From: Allomyces arbusculus
Taxonomy: Eukaryota; Blastocladiomycota; Blastocladiomycetes; Blastocladiales; Blastocladiaceae
Assembly: GCA_027604705.1 (NCBI GenBank)
Contig: JADHYV010000046.1
Coordinates: 121,243 to 185,242 of the forward strand
Length of the DNA: 64,000 nucleotides
Reading direction: 5' to 3'
In this document: one piece after another, positions 30,577-41,372 of the stretch
Numbering within the stretch: position 1 is the stretch's first letter
Layout of the letters: each line of letters begins with the position of its first letter
Made by a program: the position numbers and the translations under genes
The notes under the pieces: generated by a model
Seen by the model: only the letters and a program-made list of their open reading frames with translations
What the model was told of the DNA's origin: nothing
Database searches by the model: none

Positions 30577-31989
30577 CTACTTTCGCATCGCCTCCCCCAC
30601 CTCTTGGTCGTCGTCCGCGCCCGCCTCGGCCGCGAGAGCGGCCATGTCCGCCACTGGTTGTACGGTTCTAGGTGCGCCCGCGGCCATGGTCATGAACGCG
30701 AGGAGCGTATACCACGCGTCGTTCCCTGCATTATGCAGCCTTGCCGGATCATAACCCACGTGGACATGGTCGAGCACCTTCGCGAGCCGGACACAATCGA
30801 CCGACCCCGTCAGTGCCTTGTACATACTCTGCGTGTCGGCAACGCTTACGGCTGCACCATCACCCACGACAGCCTGGGCCATGGGCACGGTCGTGAAGCG
30901 CACGCGCTCGCGCTTGAGGAACTGCAAGTCTGACGCGACCGCGTGCCCGACGAGAATGTCGGCCGACCGGATCACGCCGGCAACGTTCGCGAGTGCCGTG
31001 GCCAGTGGCGCCGTGACGGAGGTGCCGAGAAATGCGTCCTTGGCGTCAGCGACACGTACGCCGTTGCGGAGTGCGAGATGTTCCTCGACGAGGTAGTGGA
31101 ACATTTGGAGTCGTGTTGTCGACTCGAGCGTGGGCCACGCATGCCATGTTTCAGGTACCGCCGCCGCCAATCGTGATGGGTTGCGTGATGCGGTCTCGGT
31201 CTCGCGCGAGGGCGGTGTCGCGCACGGTGTCAGGTACGGTGACGAAACGACCACGTCGGCGATCGAGTACCCGATTTCCGTGAGCAGCTTGTGGTTGAAC
31301 TCGTAGGCTTCAATGTCGAGCGCGACAATGCGTAGGACCACGGTCGCGTCGCGTCCCGGACGGGCGGGGCCGTGTGGGAACACCCCAGCGGCAGCGGCCA
31401 CTAATTGCCGTGCGCGATCCAATTCGAGCCGAGCGAGCGCCAACGTGCGTTCACGCTTCTTGCGCTGTACAATCTTCTTGTTATTGTAGGCCTCGGCGCG
31501 CAGGTGCGTCAGGACCGACTCGTAGTTTGGGAAAAAGAAGGCGGCCGTGTGCGAAAAGTTGGTCGCGTCGACGAGCACCGTGTCTGGCTTGACAGGCGGT
31601 AACAGTCGCGCGAGAGTTGCCGCTAACGGTTCGTGCGCGACAGTATAGGCGAGGAGCGACGGGTGAGCGGTCGCGGCAAGGGCTGCGGCCACAGCGTGTC
31701 GTAACGTGTGATAGGTGGGGGTCCCGAGCGCGGTCGCCGTCAGGTCCGTGTCGGCGGCGGTGACGCCGTGCACGAATGGCACGCGGTAGCTCGCCATCCA
31801 GTGCGCCATGAAGGCGTCAAAGGGATCAATCGCGGTGGAGGTGGGGACAGTACTTTTAGCAGCGGGTGCGGGCGCTGTCGCCCCCACCGCCGCCGGCCCA
31901 GCTGGTTGCGCTACTGGCGGGCCCAGCAACGTGAGCGCAGGCCCCCAGGCGGCCTTGATGTCGTGTAAATGGAAAGCGTCATGTTGCAT
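30577..31989 (-). CDS. Gfd2/YDR514C-like DEDDh exonuclease-fold protein
   Basis: Single exon, 470 residues. The fold is RNase-H-like with DEDDh-type exonuclease residues: VALDIEAYEFNHKLLTEIGYSI (Asp and Glu of motif 1), GHAVASDLQFLKRE (Asp of motif 2) and LHNAGNDAWYTLLAF (Asp of the third motif, following HNAGN). These blocks and the intervening HYLVEEHLALRNG match the fungal Gfd2/YDR514C family. In yeast GFD2 was found as a high-copy suppressor of the mRNA-export helicase Dbp5, and YDR514C lies in mitochondria or nucleus; the biochemical role is poorly defined. The N-terminal 150 residues are Ala-rich with WMASYRVPF and are less conserved. A nuclease activity is inferred from the residues, not known. 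Confidence 0.8.
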   Translation of the reverse strand: MQHDAFHLHDIKAAWGPALTLLGPPVAQPAGPAAVGATAPAPAAKSTVPTSTAIDPFDAFMAHWMASYRVPFVHGVTAADTDLTATALGTPTYHTLRHAVAAALAATAHPSLLAYTVAHEPLAATLARLLPPVKPDTVLVDATNFSHTAAFFFPNYESVLTHLRAEAYNNKKIVQRKKRERTLALARLELDRARQLVAAAAGVFPHGPARPGRDATVVLRIVALDIEAYEFNHKLLTEIGYSIADVVVSSPYLTPCATPPSRETETASRNPSRLAAAVPETWHAWPTLESTTRLQMFHYLVEEHLALRNGVRVADAKDAFLGTSVTAPLATALANVAGVIRSADILVGHAVASDLQFLKRERVRFTTVPMAQAVVGDGAAVSVADTQSMYKALTGSVDCVRLAKVLDHVHVGYDPARLHNAGNDAWYTLLAFMTMAAGAPRTVQPVADMAALAAEAGADDDQEVGEAMRK

Positions 31990-32633
31990 CGTTGCTTGCG
32001 ATCGGTCGGCGCGGTTGAGTCATGGGCGGGCGCACACGGCCAAAGGTCGACAGCTCGAGGCCTTGAAGTCACTTGCGACCGTGCAGCACACTCCTGAGTC
32101 GCCGAATCGGGTTGCAATGGATACGGATCGGCTGTGGCGCGGCGTCCGCAGCTGGCGGAGCGGAAATTGAGTGGAGAACGGCGCCGAGGTCGGTCCGGGG
32201 GGGACGGGGAGCAATGCGTGTAGTAGTCGGCAGTTGGCGGATGGGCTCGCGGATGGCAGCACGGAATCGTCGGCCATCTGCTCGAGCCATAGCAGCAACA
32301 GCAACCACCAGTGCTGCGGTGGGCAAGCAACGGTGCGGTGGGTGGCGTCACATGCCCTCCCGTGCGGAGCATGACATGTGCAACAGGTCGGGTCAACGGG
32401 CCCCAAGTGGAGTTTCCACCGCACACGTCCACCACCGCCGCGATGAGCGCGACCATAATGCGCTTGCTGCAAATCTAATTCTCTCCACTAACACCTTCCA
32501 GTGCCATCTGTCGCAAGGACTCGCCGCAACGACGGCACACTTGCTCGCGATACCAAATTTCTGCCGCTCCAGTCCCCGCCGCACCAGTCCCCACCGCCAC
32601 CGCTCCAACGTTCTTGTCCACGAATTCGACACC
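31990..32633. promoter_or_regulatory. Divergent promoter region of the Gfd2-like gene and TTC36
   Basis: These 644 bases separate divergent genes, so both promoters should be here. The stretch before the TTC36 ATG (32560-32633) is rich in CCACCGC/CCAGTCCC repeats, as in other promoters of this window. Open frames on both strands show no protein character. No further element is recognised. Confidence 0.4.
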
Positions 32634-33434
32634 ATGGCCGCCTCCACGCAGCGCGACAACCACATTCTCGACCTCATTTTCAACCCGGGTTCGCACCCGG
32701 CACCGCCCACCGTGCCGCTGCCCGAGCAGCCCGAGGAGAGCGTCTCGTCCAAGGGTAGCAATTTGTTGAGCCGTGCCCATCGATCTATCACCGTTCGCTG
32801 ATCGCACCGATCTATCAACCCCGTAGCCGTCGCTGCCCTGACCGCCGACCAGGCGTCGCAAATGCGCCAGCACGAGGCCAAGGGCATTGAGCTCGCCGAG
32901 GCTGGCCAGCCCGCGACCGCCGTGGACCAATTCACGCTCGCGCTCGCCATTTGCGACAAATACGCGTCGCTCTACAACAACCGTGCTCAGGCGCTGCGTC
33001 TTCATGGCAAGAACGACGAGGCCCTTGTCGACCTGAACCGCGCCATTGAGTACGGCACGGGCGAAGCCTTTGTGCTCAAGCAGGTGCGTATGCGCTCAAC
33101 TACGCGAATTTCATTCGCTATTGTTTCCCTACTCACGCCTTTTTTTCGACACTAGGCCTACACGCAACGCGCTGTCCTCTACAAGGCCATGGGCAACCAG
33201 GACGCAGCACTCGCCGATTTCGACACGGCCGGCAAGCTCGGCAGCGACGTGGCGCGCGTCGCTGCCGTGCGCGAGAACCCGTTTGCCCAGATGTGTAACG
33301 CGATCATGGACCAGGTCATGGCCCCCTACAAGCAGGCCTTGGCGGAAAGCAACGGCGCAGCCGCAGCACCACCGGCTACCAAGCGCGCGCGGAAGGCTGG
33401 GCCCTCCACGGGCGAGGACGAGATGCAGCAGTAG
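32634..33434 (+). CDS. TTC36: Tetratricopeptide repeat protein 36 (TTC36) homologue
   Basis: Exons are 32634-32754, 32827-33083 and 33156-33434, all in phase, for 218 residues. The start MAASTQRDNHILDLIFNPG matches the TTC36 opening (QAI FNPD type). Three TPR units follow: KGIELAEAGQPATAVDQF, SLYNNRAQALRLHGKNDEAL and AVLYKAMGNQDAALADFDTA. The family-specific ENPFAQMCNAIMDQVM (compare NPYAALCNRML in human) comes next. The C-terminus is a short basic/acidic tail (KRARKAGPSTGEDEMQQ). The cellular role is poorly known in any organism; the animal protein has been linked to tyrosine metabolism and cilia. The gene is uncommon in yeasts, which supports an early-diverging fungal source. Confidence 0.85.
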
Positions 33435-33725
33435 GAAACGCGAGGGTGGAGAAGGTGGCCAGTTGGGTCAGGAATGCAGCGGGCCTGTATACTATTTCGT
33501 AGAACCATTTCATTCATTTGTATTGTTGCGACTTCGTCGTGAAGTGCTTTCATGTCGTGGAGTGCAATCTTTTCGAGGCGGACAGCAGTCACTCACACAC
33601 CTTTTCGACTCCCGACTTGAAGAAAGGTTACTCCACTCTCGAGCTTCCTCTGAGCCCGCTGCAATCGTCGTCCAACTCCACTCAATGCCCGTCGCCGTCA
33701 TTCCCGGTGCATTGCCGCTTCCATC

Positions 33726-35004
33726 ATGAGCAGCCACCAAGCTCGCCTTTCCGACTTTTGGACCGTGAGCAAGTCGGACGCTGCCGTCAACGAAGCTCCG
33801 ACTTCGTCCAAACCTGCATCAACGCGCGGCGGACCACGTCCACCTGGTGGCGGCATGCTGCTATGCCCGCCATTGCATTTTTCGGCCGTGGCCAACCATG
33901 TCTATCAGGCCATTGGTGGCGGGCATCAAGTGAACGAGAGTGGGAACCGGCACCAGACTGATTACTGGGCTGCGCGACAGGCCAAGCTCGACGAGCAAAT
34001 CAAGGCGCACCGCGAGTGGGTCGAAAATGCAACGGCAGAGACGGCAGGTGATGCGGAAGAGGGTGGGAGTGCCGCTAGACGGGCGAGAATCAAGATTTTT
34101 GCCGGGCTAGTATTTTCGATTGACGGTGCGTTGAACCTCCCGTCACTGCATTTGGCGTGCATTGACTGACGCTCGAGCGTTTCCCCAGGCTATACGGGAC
34201 CCGACGTGGGCGACCTGAAACTCCGTCGACTCATCGTTGAGCACGGAGGGCATCTTCGGTGCGCCTCTCCGTCGCTCCTCGCCTCCCGACAATGCGCTCT
34301 CGAGCTGATCCATCATCGCCATGCACAGATTCCACTTTGCCGTGTCGCGCACGACGCATGTCATTGCGACATCGCTCGCCGGGTCCAAGATGCACCAGGC
34401 GCTCACGACCCGGCGCACGTCGAGCCGGTCCGCGGTCAACCGCGCGTGCGTGTTTGTCACGCCAACGTGGGTTCTCGACTCGATTGCGGCTGGCCGACGA
34501 CTGCCCGAGGCCAATTACCTCGTCGTGCGCGACCAGACGCTGGGTCGCGCGACGAGCGCACGACGCTCAGCGGCGCGAGCGGGCGAGGATGTGGTGGACA
34601 CGTTAACTGCTCTGCCCGGGCGCGACTCTGTCGCACGGCACGCGTCGCTGCGGCTAAGCGAGAGTATGGTGGACAAGGTTGTCACCTTGCCATCGCGCGG
34701 ATCCGCGATGCCAGTGCGGATGATTGAGATCTCCGACGAGCAGACCGGCAAGGAAAAACTGCATCCACCAACCCTCTCGCCTCTATCGCGTGTCGCGACA
34801 ACCGTACGGCCCATTTCTGGCGCCGACGGTCACGAAATAATGTCCTCCAGTGTGTTCACCCCACGAAAGGTCGTTCCCGTCTCATTCTTCCAGATCATGT
34901 CACACTCCCCATCACCTCCAGGAAGTGGTGGCAGACCTGGACAGCCTCTTGCTGCTGTGGCGCTATTGCTGAAACGCTCATTTTTCCGAGATGTGGTGTC
35001 TTGA
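33726..35004 (+). CDS. REV1-like BRCT-domain protein lacking the polymerase domain
   Basis: Exons are 33726-34125, 34189-34258 and 34329-35004, in phase, for 381 residues. The N-terminus SRLSDFWTVSK-like stretch (MSSHQARLSDFW) and YWAARQAKLDEQIKAHREW resemble the region before the BRCT domain of translesion polymerase REV1. The BRCT domain itself is clear: KIFAGLVFSIDGYTGPDVGD, LKLRRLIVEHGGHLRFHFAV, SRTTHVIATSLAGSKMHQ, then ACVFVTPTWVLDSIAAGRRL. Beyond it the last 150 residues are disordered, and the frame closes at 35004 with no Y-family palm, finger or little-finger motif in the following 590 bases. REV1 is normally about 1000 residues. So this is a truncated paralogue, a REV1 remnant, or a distinct BRCT adaptor. 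Confidence 0.75.
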
Positions 35005-35593
35005 CCAAAAATATAACGATGGAGCGATGGAACTCGTCTGAATGATGAGAGCAGTATACCGCGCTGTGCTGACGAATTCTCGTCGAGCTGGAGTTGGGCA
35101 GCAGAAGAGCGAGCGAAAGTTTTGAAGATGGAGCGAAATTTGCCAGGGTGGTGGAGCTCAACAGGGTCGGCAATAATCTCTTGTCAAGCAAAAAGGAACC
35201 CGGTCACGTTGGGTGGTGGAAGGGGTTCTTCAATCACGTGTTCAGTTTGATGTTAACCTTCCACCATTCGGACCAGGGTTCGATCGAAGAACCTCGCCAT
35301 AGCAACCAGCCATGGTTGATGACAACGCCATTCGACCTTACATCCCCACTGGCCTCTATTATGAAGGGGTACAAATTTCAATGACCAGCGACCACTCTGC
35401 CACTTGCCGGGTCCCATCGCAGCAGCTCGTTTGTTGCAGTGACCAAACCCCGAACAGGCCACATCTTTTGTGCCCTTCGCTGCAGCCGACGTTCTGACCC
35501 GCCACTGCTTGTGGCCTCACCAGACAAGGAAGGATGAAAACCGACCCCAAGACGAACTAAATAGACCATGCTATTCCCTACCCGCCCGACTTG
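35005..35593. other. Convergent intergenic region
   Basis: These 589 bases lie between the stops of the REV1-like gene and GLE1. Base composition is clearly less GC-rich than the genes. A GGTTCGATC at 35278-35286 resembles a Pol III B box, but no tRNA fold surrounds it. Short open frames on both strands (up to 96 codons) show no family similarity. No Y-polymerase coding sequence is present here. Confidence 0.45.
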
Positions 35594-37584
35594 CTATTCA
35601 TTCACCGGTGTCTTTCCTTCCGGTCTCTCCAGCGGCTTCTCCAACAGCATTTGCAGCCGCGTACACTCGGCCACTGCCGATCTCGGGCATTTCGGCAGCA
35701 TGTCCTGCGCAATCACGGCCAGCAGCTTGTAGGCCTGCCGCCCGTACGTGGTGAGCAGCGCATGTCCCGCGATCTGCAGTACGGTGCGCACGAGCACGGC
35801 CGTGGGCTGTCTCGGCGGCATGTTGACGACGCGCGCCAGGTACGTCCACACCCACCCGATCCCGACTGGATTCGTAGCGGCCTCTGTTGAGAGCGACAGA
35901 GAAAAAAAATGTTGAGTCAACTGGGACTGGCGCGCAATGTTGCGGAAAGAGGGAGATACAACATACTGATCAACGGCTCGGTCTGCGCAATTGCGGCCAG
36001 CAACGCCGCATCGCCCGCCATGCGCTCAAGGTACAGGTTCACGTCCTCGTCAGGCTTGATGCGCAACTTGGCCTTGCGCTCCTCGGGCGTCGCATTCACC
36101 GGCACGCCCGGGTAGTAAGGGATTAAGTAAGGGCACTTCTTATAGAGCCGCGCGAGCACATAATCCTTGAGTTCCGGGTGTGGCCAGAACAAGAGCACGA
36201 GCACGTGCGCAAACGCGAACGCGCGGTGCACGGCCGTCCCAATCTCGGTCTCGGCTTGTCGTGCAAAACTCTTGGCGGTCTGGTTCAGCGCGTAGGCGTA
36301 CTGCTGCGGCGACTGCTGCTGCGCGCGGGCCAAGACCGCGTCGAGCTTCTTGAAGACGTTTTTGATGACCGTGATCGTGTTCGTGATTTGGCCCACGGCC
36401 ACCGTCACTTCCTTGCGCACCGACTTGGTGAAGTCGCGGTGCGCCGCGGCCTTGAAGTAAGGATTGATTTCCGTCTTCATGCGCGGAATGATGGTCATGC
36501 ACTCGGGCATCACGACGCGGCGCCCGGCGGCTGGGGCCGCAGTCGCGACGGGGGCTGGTGCGGGGCTCGGCGCAGCTGGCGGTGCTGGTGTCGGAACAGG
36601 AGCCGCTGCTGCAGCGGCGGCGGCTTGTCGTTGCCGTTCAGCAGCTTGAGCCTCAGCAGCAGCACGAGCGTCGTCTTGGGCCCTGGACGCCGCCACCGCC
36701 GCATTCCTGGCGTCATCCTCGGCCTTGGCGCGCGCCTCGTCGACTAGCCGTGCACGCTGCCGCTCCGCTTCGGCCGCGAGAAATCGTTCGCGCTCTTCGA
36801 GTGCGTGCCGCGCCTCCTCGAGCTTGCTCGCCTCGATTTCGTACCGCACACGCGCTTGCTCGAGTCGTTGCCGTTCGAGCTCGAGGTCGCGGCGTTCGTC
36901 TTCGATGCTTTTCAGCGCGCGCGCCGCGCTCTACAAAGCCAGGCAAAGTGTCAGGTTGCGCTCGAAAACGACCAAGAAAATGGGTGGACAAGGACGTACT
37001 TGATCACCAAACACAATTCTTTGCGCCGCGTCGGTGCGGAACTGCATTCGCTGCGCTTCACTGGAATCAAAATCACAATCGACATGGTCAGTCTGAAGCT
37101 CCGATTTCCTCCCGCGCTCAACCTGCCGATCGAGCATTTTCAAGCCGAGCGCTACGCACATGCTTCGTCGAGACTGGTGCAGAAGGACCGACTTGGACGT
37201 GTTCAAATCGTCGAGCAGCTGCAAGAGCTCGGGCTCCCGTTCGGGCGACGTGCGCCGCTGCGACCGCCTGCTTTGAGAGCCAGAGAGCGGTGATGCGCCA
37301 TTGGCCGGACCGGCAGGGGCAGGGTCCCATGATTTGAGCCGCGATGGACTGGCGTCGATTGCGCCTGCTGCTGGTGCGGCGGCGGCCAGTAACGACGGTT
37401 GTGCGCCTGTCCGGAACGGGCTGCCGTCGGGCATCGCAGTGGGTGCAGAGGGTGCCCCGAACCCGAACAAGGCTGAGTTGCTGGTGCCGTTGGCGATGGT
37501 GCCATTGGTTGGTGCAAAGGCGCTGGGTTGGTTGGCAGCGGGTAGCGGGCCCGCGGCGCTGGCAAACGAGTACTGGGGTATCAT
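35594..37584 (-). CDS. GLE1: mRNA export factor GLE1
   Basis: GLE1 with inositol hexakisphosphate activates the DEAD-box helicase Dbp5/DDX19 at the cytoplasmic face of the pore and acts in translation. Exons are 37584-37000, 36930-35967 and 35883-35594, in phase, for 612 residues. The N-terminus is FG/Ala/Pro-rich (MIPQYSFASAAG, NSALFGFGAP). A coiled coil follows (KSIEDERRDLELERQRLEQA, KLEEARHALEERERFLAAEA, then poly-Ala/Gln). The C-terminal HEAT-like GLE1 domain starts near PECMTIIPRMKTEINPYFK and contains RKEVTVAVGQITNTITVI, VLVLLFWPHPELKDYVLARL, YKKCPYLIPYYPGVP, LYLERMAGDAALLAAI and GIGWVWTYLARVVNMPP. All domains of yeast and human GLE1 are present. It diverges from TBP across 352 bases. 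Confidence 0.93.
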
Positions 37585-37936
37585 GGTTGCAGCTGCTGAG
37601 AGTTGCGAAAGATCTGCACACGCTCGTCGTCGTTTAAGACCGTCGGCAGCTTCGAATGGATCGTGTAGATGGTAGAGACGACGGCCCAGGGAAGGGAGTG
37701 ACTTGGCCCGACTTGTTGCCTGTTCGCAGATGAACTGACTTGGACACACGTGCCGTGTTGGATGTTCAAGTGAGTCGGCCCGCGCAAGCAAGAAACGACC
37801 CTCCGCTTGTTCAAAGCCGTCTTGCGACGGCCATTTCATTGACCTTGTGAGCCGCGCCCTTGTCGTTGAGTCCCGCCACCGCGCCCCCTGCCCGCGCGAC
37901 TTGCCGCAACCGTCTCCCGTGCTTGCCACCACCACT
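37585..37936. promoter_or_regulatory. Shared GLE1 / TBP divergent promoter
   Basis: Only 352 bases separate the ATG codons of GLE1 (minus) and TBP (plus), so the promoter is shared or overlapping. The TBP side (37855-37936) is C-rich with CCACC repeats. No TATA box is visible near the TBP start. Confidence 0.5.
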
Positions 37937-39237
37937 ATGTCGTCGAACCAGCACAACCCCGCCGCCTCTGCCCCTGCCGCCGCGTCGAGCAGCAGTGCTG
38001 CACCGGCACCTGCGCCTGCCGCCCAGACCATGGATTTCGGGTTCCTGACGGCGCCGCATCTCCCGGCGACCGGCGCGACCGCGTCTAAAATGCCGGCCTC
38101 GACGCTACCCGCCCATGGCCTGTCCGGTCTCGGCGTGCTTAACATTCCAGGCATGCCCGCCGGCATCCCGGGCATAGACGGCGGGATGGCTGCGATGATG
38201 GCCGACCAAAACGCGCCGGCCGCTGCCGACGCGGAGCCGGCGACCGCGGCTGAGGACGATGTCGACCGCGAAATTCATCCGTCGGGAATTGTGCCAGTGC
38301 TTCAGTACGAAATGGCGGCGCCACAAAGTGACGAGACGGGATGATAGCGGTGGGCTCACCCTGTCCCCGTCTGTGATTGCGTGTGCACAGAAACATTGTC
38401 GCGACCGTCAACCTCGACGTCAAGCTGGACTTGAAGAACATCGCCCTGCACGCGCGCAACGCCGAGTACAACCCAAAGGTGGGCAAGGGCGCGATTGATG
38501 GATTCGTCTCTCATTGCGGACGACTGACCGATCTCTCGCCTTTCACCATTTGCAGCGATTTGCCGCTGTTATCATGCGTATTCGGTGAGTGACTCCCTCC
38601 CTTTTCCTTACAGGCGGACGGACGGACGCAGAACTTGCGTTTCGCACGCGAGATGACCTCGCGCATACCACATTCGCACCTAACCCCATATCCACAGTGA
38701 GCCCAAGACGACGGCGCTCATCTTCGCGTCGGGCAAGATGGTCGTGACGGGCGCCAAGTCCGAGGACCTGTCGCGGCTCGCGGCACGCAAGTATGCGCGC
38801 ATCATCCAAAAGCTCGGCTTCAAGGCCAAGTTCACCGACTTCAAGATTCAGAACATTGTCGGCTCATGCGACGTCAAGTTCCCGATCCGGCTCGAAGGGC
38901 TTGCCTACTCGCACGGCCAGTTCTCGAGTGTACGTTGGGTTTCTGAATTTGCCGTGCTTTGTCGCCAGCGACTGACGGGCAACCGACCTCTAGTATGAGC
39001 CGGAACTGTTCCCGGGCCTCATCTACCGCATGCTCAAGCCCAAGATCGTGCTGCTCATTTTCGTATCGGGCAAGATCGTCCTGACGGGTGCCAAGGTACG
39101 TGCGTTCTGAGGGGACTCGCATTCACACGATGTGACTTGAACTGACGCCCGCTGGTTGAAACTAGGTCCGCGAGGAAATCTACGAGGCGTTTGAAAAGAT
39201 CTACCCTGTGCTCTCCGATTTCAAGAAGTCCGCCTGA
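37937..39237 (+). CDS. SPT15: TATA-box-binding protein (TBP/SPT15)
   Basis: Core transcription factor shared by RNA polymerases I, II and III. Six exons (37937-38304, 38391-38478, 38556-38584, 38698-38929, 38994-39095, 39166-39237) join in phase for 296 residues. The third exon is only 29 nt. The first 115 residues are an Ala/Ser/Pro-rich variable arm. The conserved core of 180 residues holds both pseudo-symmetric repeats: [58 protein letters not shown] and [20 protein letters not shown] in the first part. Then come [36 protein letters not shown] and [19 protein letters not shown]. Every hallmark residue looks intact. Its antagonist MOT1 is encoded at 21763-27732. Confidence 0.97.
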
Positions 39238-39518
39238 GTGGTGGCGCTGTTGTCGTTGAAGCGCGCGGGTTCCGTTTAGTCTCTCTCTCTTTGTCTCCTT
39301 TCCTCGTTCTCCTCGTTCTCGTATCGCCTGTCCATATTCTTACCACCAACGTCAAACACCCAATCCGTTGATTCTGTTTTCTTGTACATTTGGTCGCGTC
39401 TCGAATGAGACAGCCCGCTGGCCTTTGCACTTGCTGCCGCCCTTGGCTCGTTCCGAATGATACACGATTGTATTTAAATAATCCTTCGGCTCCTACTCCC
39501 CCAAAACACCATCCACCG

Positions 39519-40813
39519 TCAATGGTAGTTGCGGTCCTTGAGGTACTTGGGCTCTGTCAGCCCGTATGCGTCGGCGAGAGCCTGTGGTGATGCAGACGAC
39601 GATCAACAAAGCGTCGTCCTTCCAAACCCGACCCCAGAAGCCACGAAAACGTACCCTCCACTCGTCCATTGCCAGCGACGGTATCCACTGCACGCGCTGC
39701 GCGTCCTCGCTCGACATGACCTCTTCTTTGGCGACCACATAAATGACTAATTCGCCCGTCTGTTCCTCGACCTCGACGGCGACACGGCGGTCCTTGACGA
39801 GAAACGAGACGTAGAACAGGTTCTCGATCGTTTGCGCAAACGAGAGCGGGTTCACGACAAACTCAAATAATGGTACGGACTCGCGGTCGCGCAGCGCCTC
39901 GGACAGGACCTGGTAGACTTGCTTGACGTATTGCGGCGTTTGCGACGAGTCGGTGGTCGCGGTTTCGCGCAGGTGCTCGGAGATCTGCCGACCGGCGGCC
40001 ATGTATTAATGTGGACTCGCGAGGCGATGAGGACGAGAGCGGAAAATGCACCTCGCGTGCTTCCAGCACGCGCTTCTCGACGACTTCGCGCTGCTGGCGC
40101 ACCGCCACGTGTCGCTCCTTGACTTTGACGTCCATCGGGCCGAGCCTATTCGCATTACGCAATGTCAGTTGCTCAGCCTACTCTCATTCGAGCGACGCTA
40201 GTATGGCGTACATGAACTCGACAATCGGCGCACGGTGAATGAAAGCGCCATAGGCCATGCCAACATCGGCGAGTGGGTCGCCCGAATTGCCGTGTTCGGC
40301 CACATGGCTGAGCAGCCGGTTCATGAAGTTGGCGGAATCAAAGAGCGCGCGACCGACATTGAGCGTTTGAATTTTCTCGTGCACAATTTGCGTCGCATGC
40401 AGCAGGATCTGCGAGTCGAGAGCCGACTCGCGCGTGCTGTCGACTGGAGTGAGAGAGAGTATCGGAGCCGGTTCAGTTCCACAGGTCGAGAGCGACCACC
40501 ATAGCGCCGAAGAATTCGTACCATTGGCGTAGATACGGTTCAGGTCTTCGATTTTCGGCATGAGTCGCGACACGTCGTTGACGTATTCGGCGCGGTTTTC
40601 TGGAGACGATCAAGACGACGCATAAGCAACAACTGGCAAATTGGACATTCACCGTCGACACGAGAACGGACCATTCAGGTCCTCTTGCAGTCGGCGGTAC
40701 TGGAGGCGGGTCGCGCGGCGCGTCTCGGCCTTGTCTTTTGGCTGCTGCACGCCGTCGACTTCCATGGCGTCGTCGACCTCCTGCGTTGCTGGACGGTGCA
40801 GCTGTGCGGCCAT
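39519..40813 (-). CDS. NSE4: SMC5/6 complex kleisin subunit NSE4
   Basis: Kleisin bridging the SMC5-SMC6 heads in the complex that acts in recombination repair and replication stress. Exons are 40813-40672, 40599-40522, 40443-40212, 40145-40052, 39984-39655 and 39581-39519, with every phase closing, for 312 residues. The N-terminal Nse4 segment has RRLQEDLNENRAEYVNDVSR and STRESALDSQILLHATQIV. The middle has APIVEFMLGPMDVKVKERHV. The kleisin C-terminal winged-helix region has PLFEFVVNPLSFAQTIENLF, YVSFLVKDRRVAVEV and WIPSLAMDEWR. This is a near-textbook NSE4 pattern, and the last 20-codon exon (ALADAYGLTEPKYLKDRNYH) fits the family's end. Length is slightly short of yeast Nse4 (402). Convergent with TBP across 281 bases. 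Confidence 0.92.
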
Positions 40814-41372
40814 GGTGGGGTAATCACTGGTCGGGTTAAGCCGGGTCGAATCTTGGTGTCGACGTTGGGCGAGAATGGGCCTGTCGAGTCAAGTTGGTGC
40901 GGCCGGTCCAAGTACGACCACTTGCTGGCGCTTGATCAAGAGATGTTGCCGGTAAACTGCCAGAGTTGTTGACGACGTTCGTTTGTTTCGCGGAACAGGC
41001 AGAACAGGCCGATACAAATCGCGAGCAGCTCGCTCGAGCTGTGCCACTGACTCAGACCTCTGCGGTAGAAATGGCACGGGAGTGTGACATGGCTGGCAGA
41101 AACAATGTTCAGCCTGACATGCACCGCAAACCACCGCAAAATCACATCTCACCATCCCTTCCCCTCGACAATAATATCGTTCTCTCCTCGGAACGGTTCT
41201 CCAACTCACTGCTGCCGGAGCACGCCGCAATCGCCTTGCCAACGTGCCTGAATCTCGTCTGGGCATAGACACGCCGTCGACCCGGCAGCGCCAGCACGAC
41301 GCCGTAACAAGCAATCAAATTTATTCAAGCCCGACCATTGCAAGCTCGCAACGTTGAAGAATGCATTGCACC
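40814..41372. promoter_or_regulatory. Divergent promoter region of NSE4 and the MCUR1-like gene
   Basis: These 559 bases separate divergent genes. Open frames on either strand (for example 40966-41268 plus, 40889-41314 minus) have no recognisable domain and are rejected. The region 41090-41200 is AT-richer. No specific element is recognised. Confidence 0.4.

Noticed and set aside
35278-35286. B-box-like GGTTCGATC suggesting a tRNA
   Set aside because: No T-stem complement, A box or cloverleaf could be formed around it.
37585-38175. Upstream extension of the GLE1 frame
   Set aside because: The open frame continues but overlaps TBP exon 1 antisense; the ATG at 37584 opens a typical FG/Ala-rich GLE1 N-terminus.
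40889-41314. Cys-rich minus-strand open frame upstream of NSE4
   Set aside because: Composition resembles noncoding GC-rich sequence; no zinc-binding spacing is regular and it occupies a divergent promoter.
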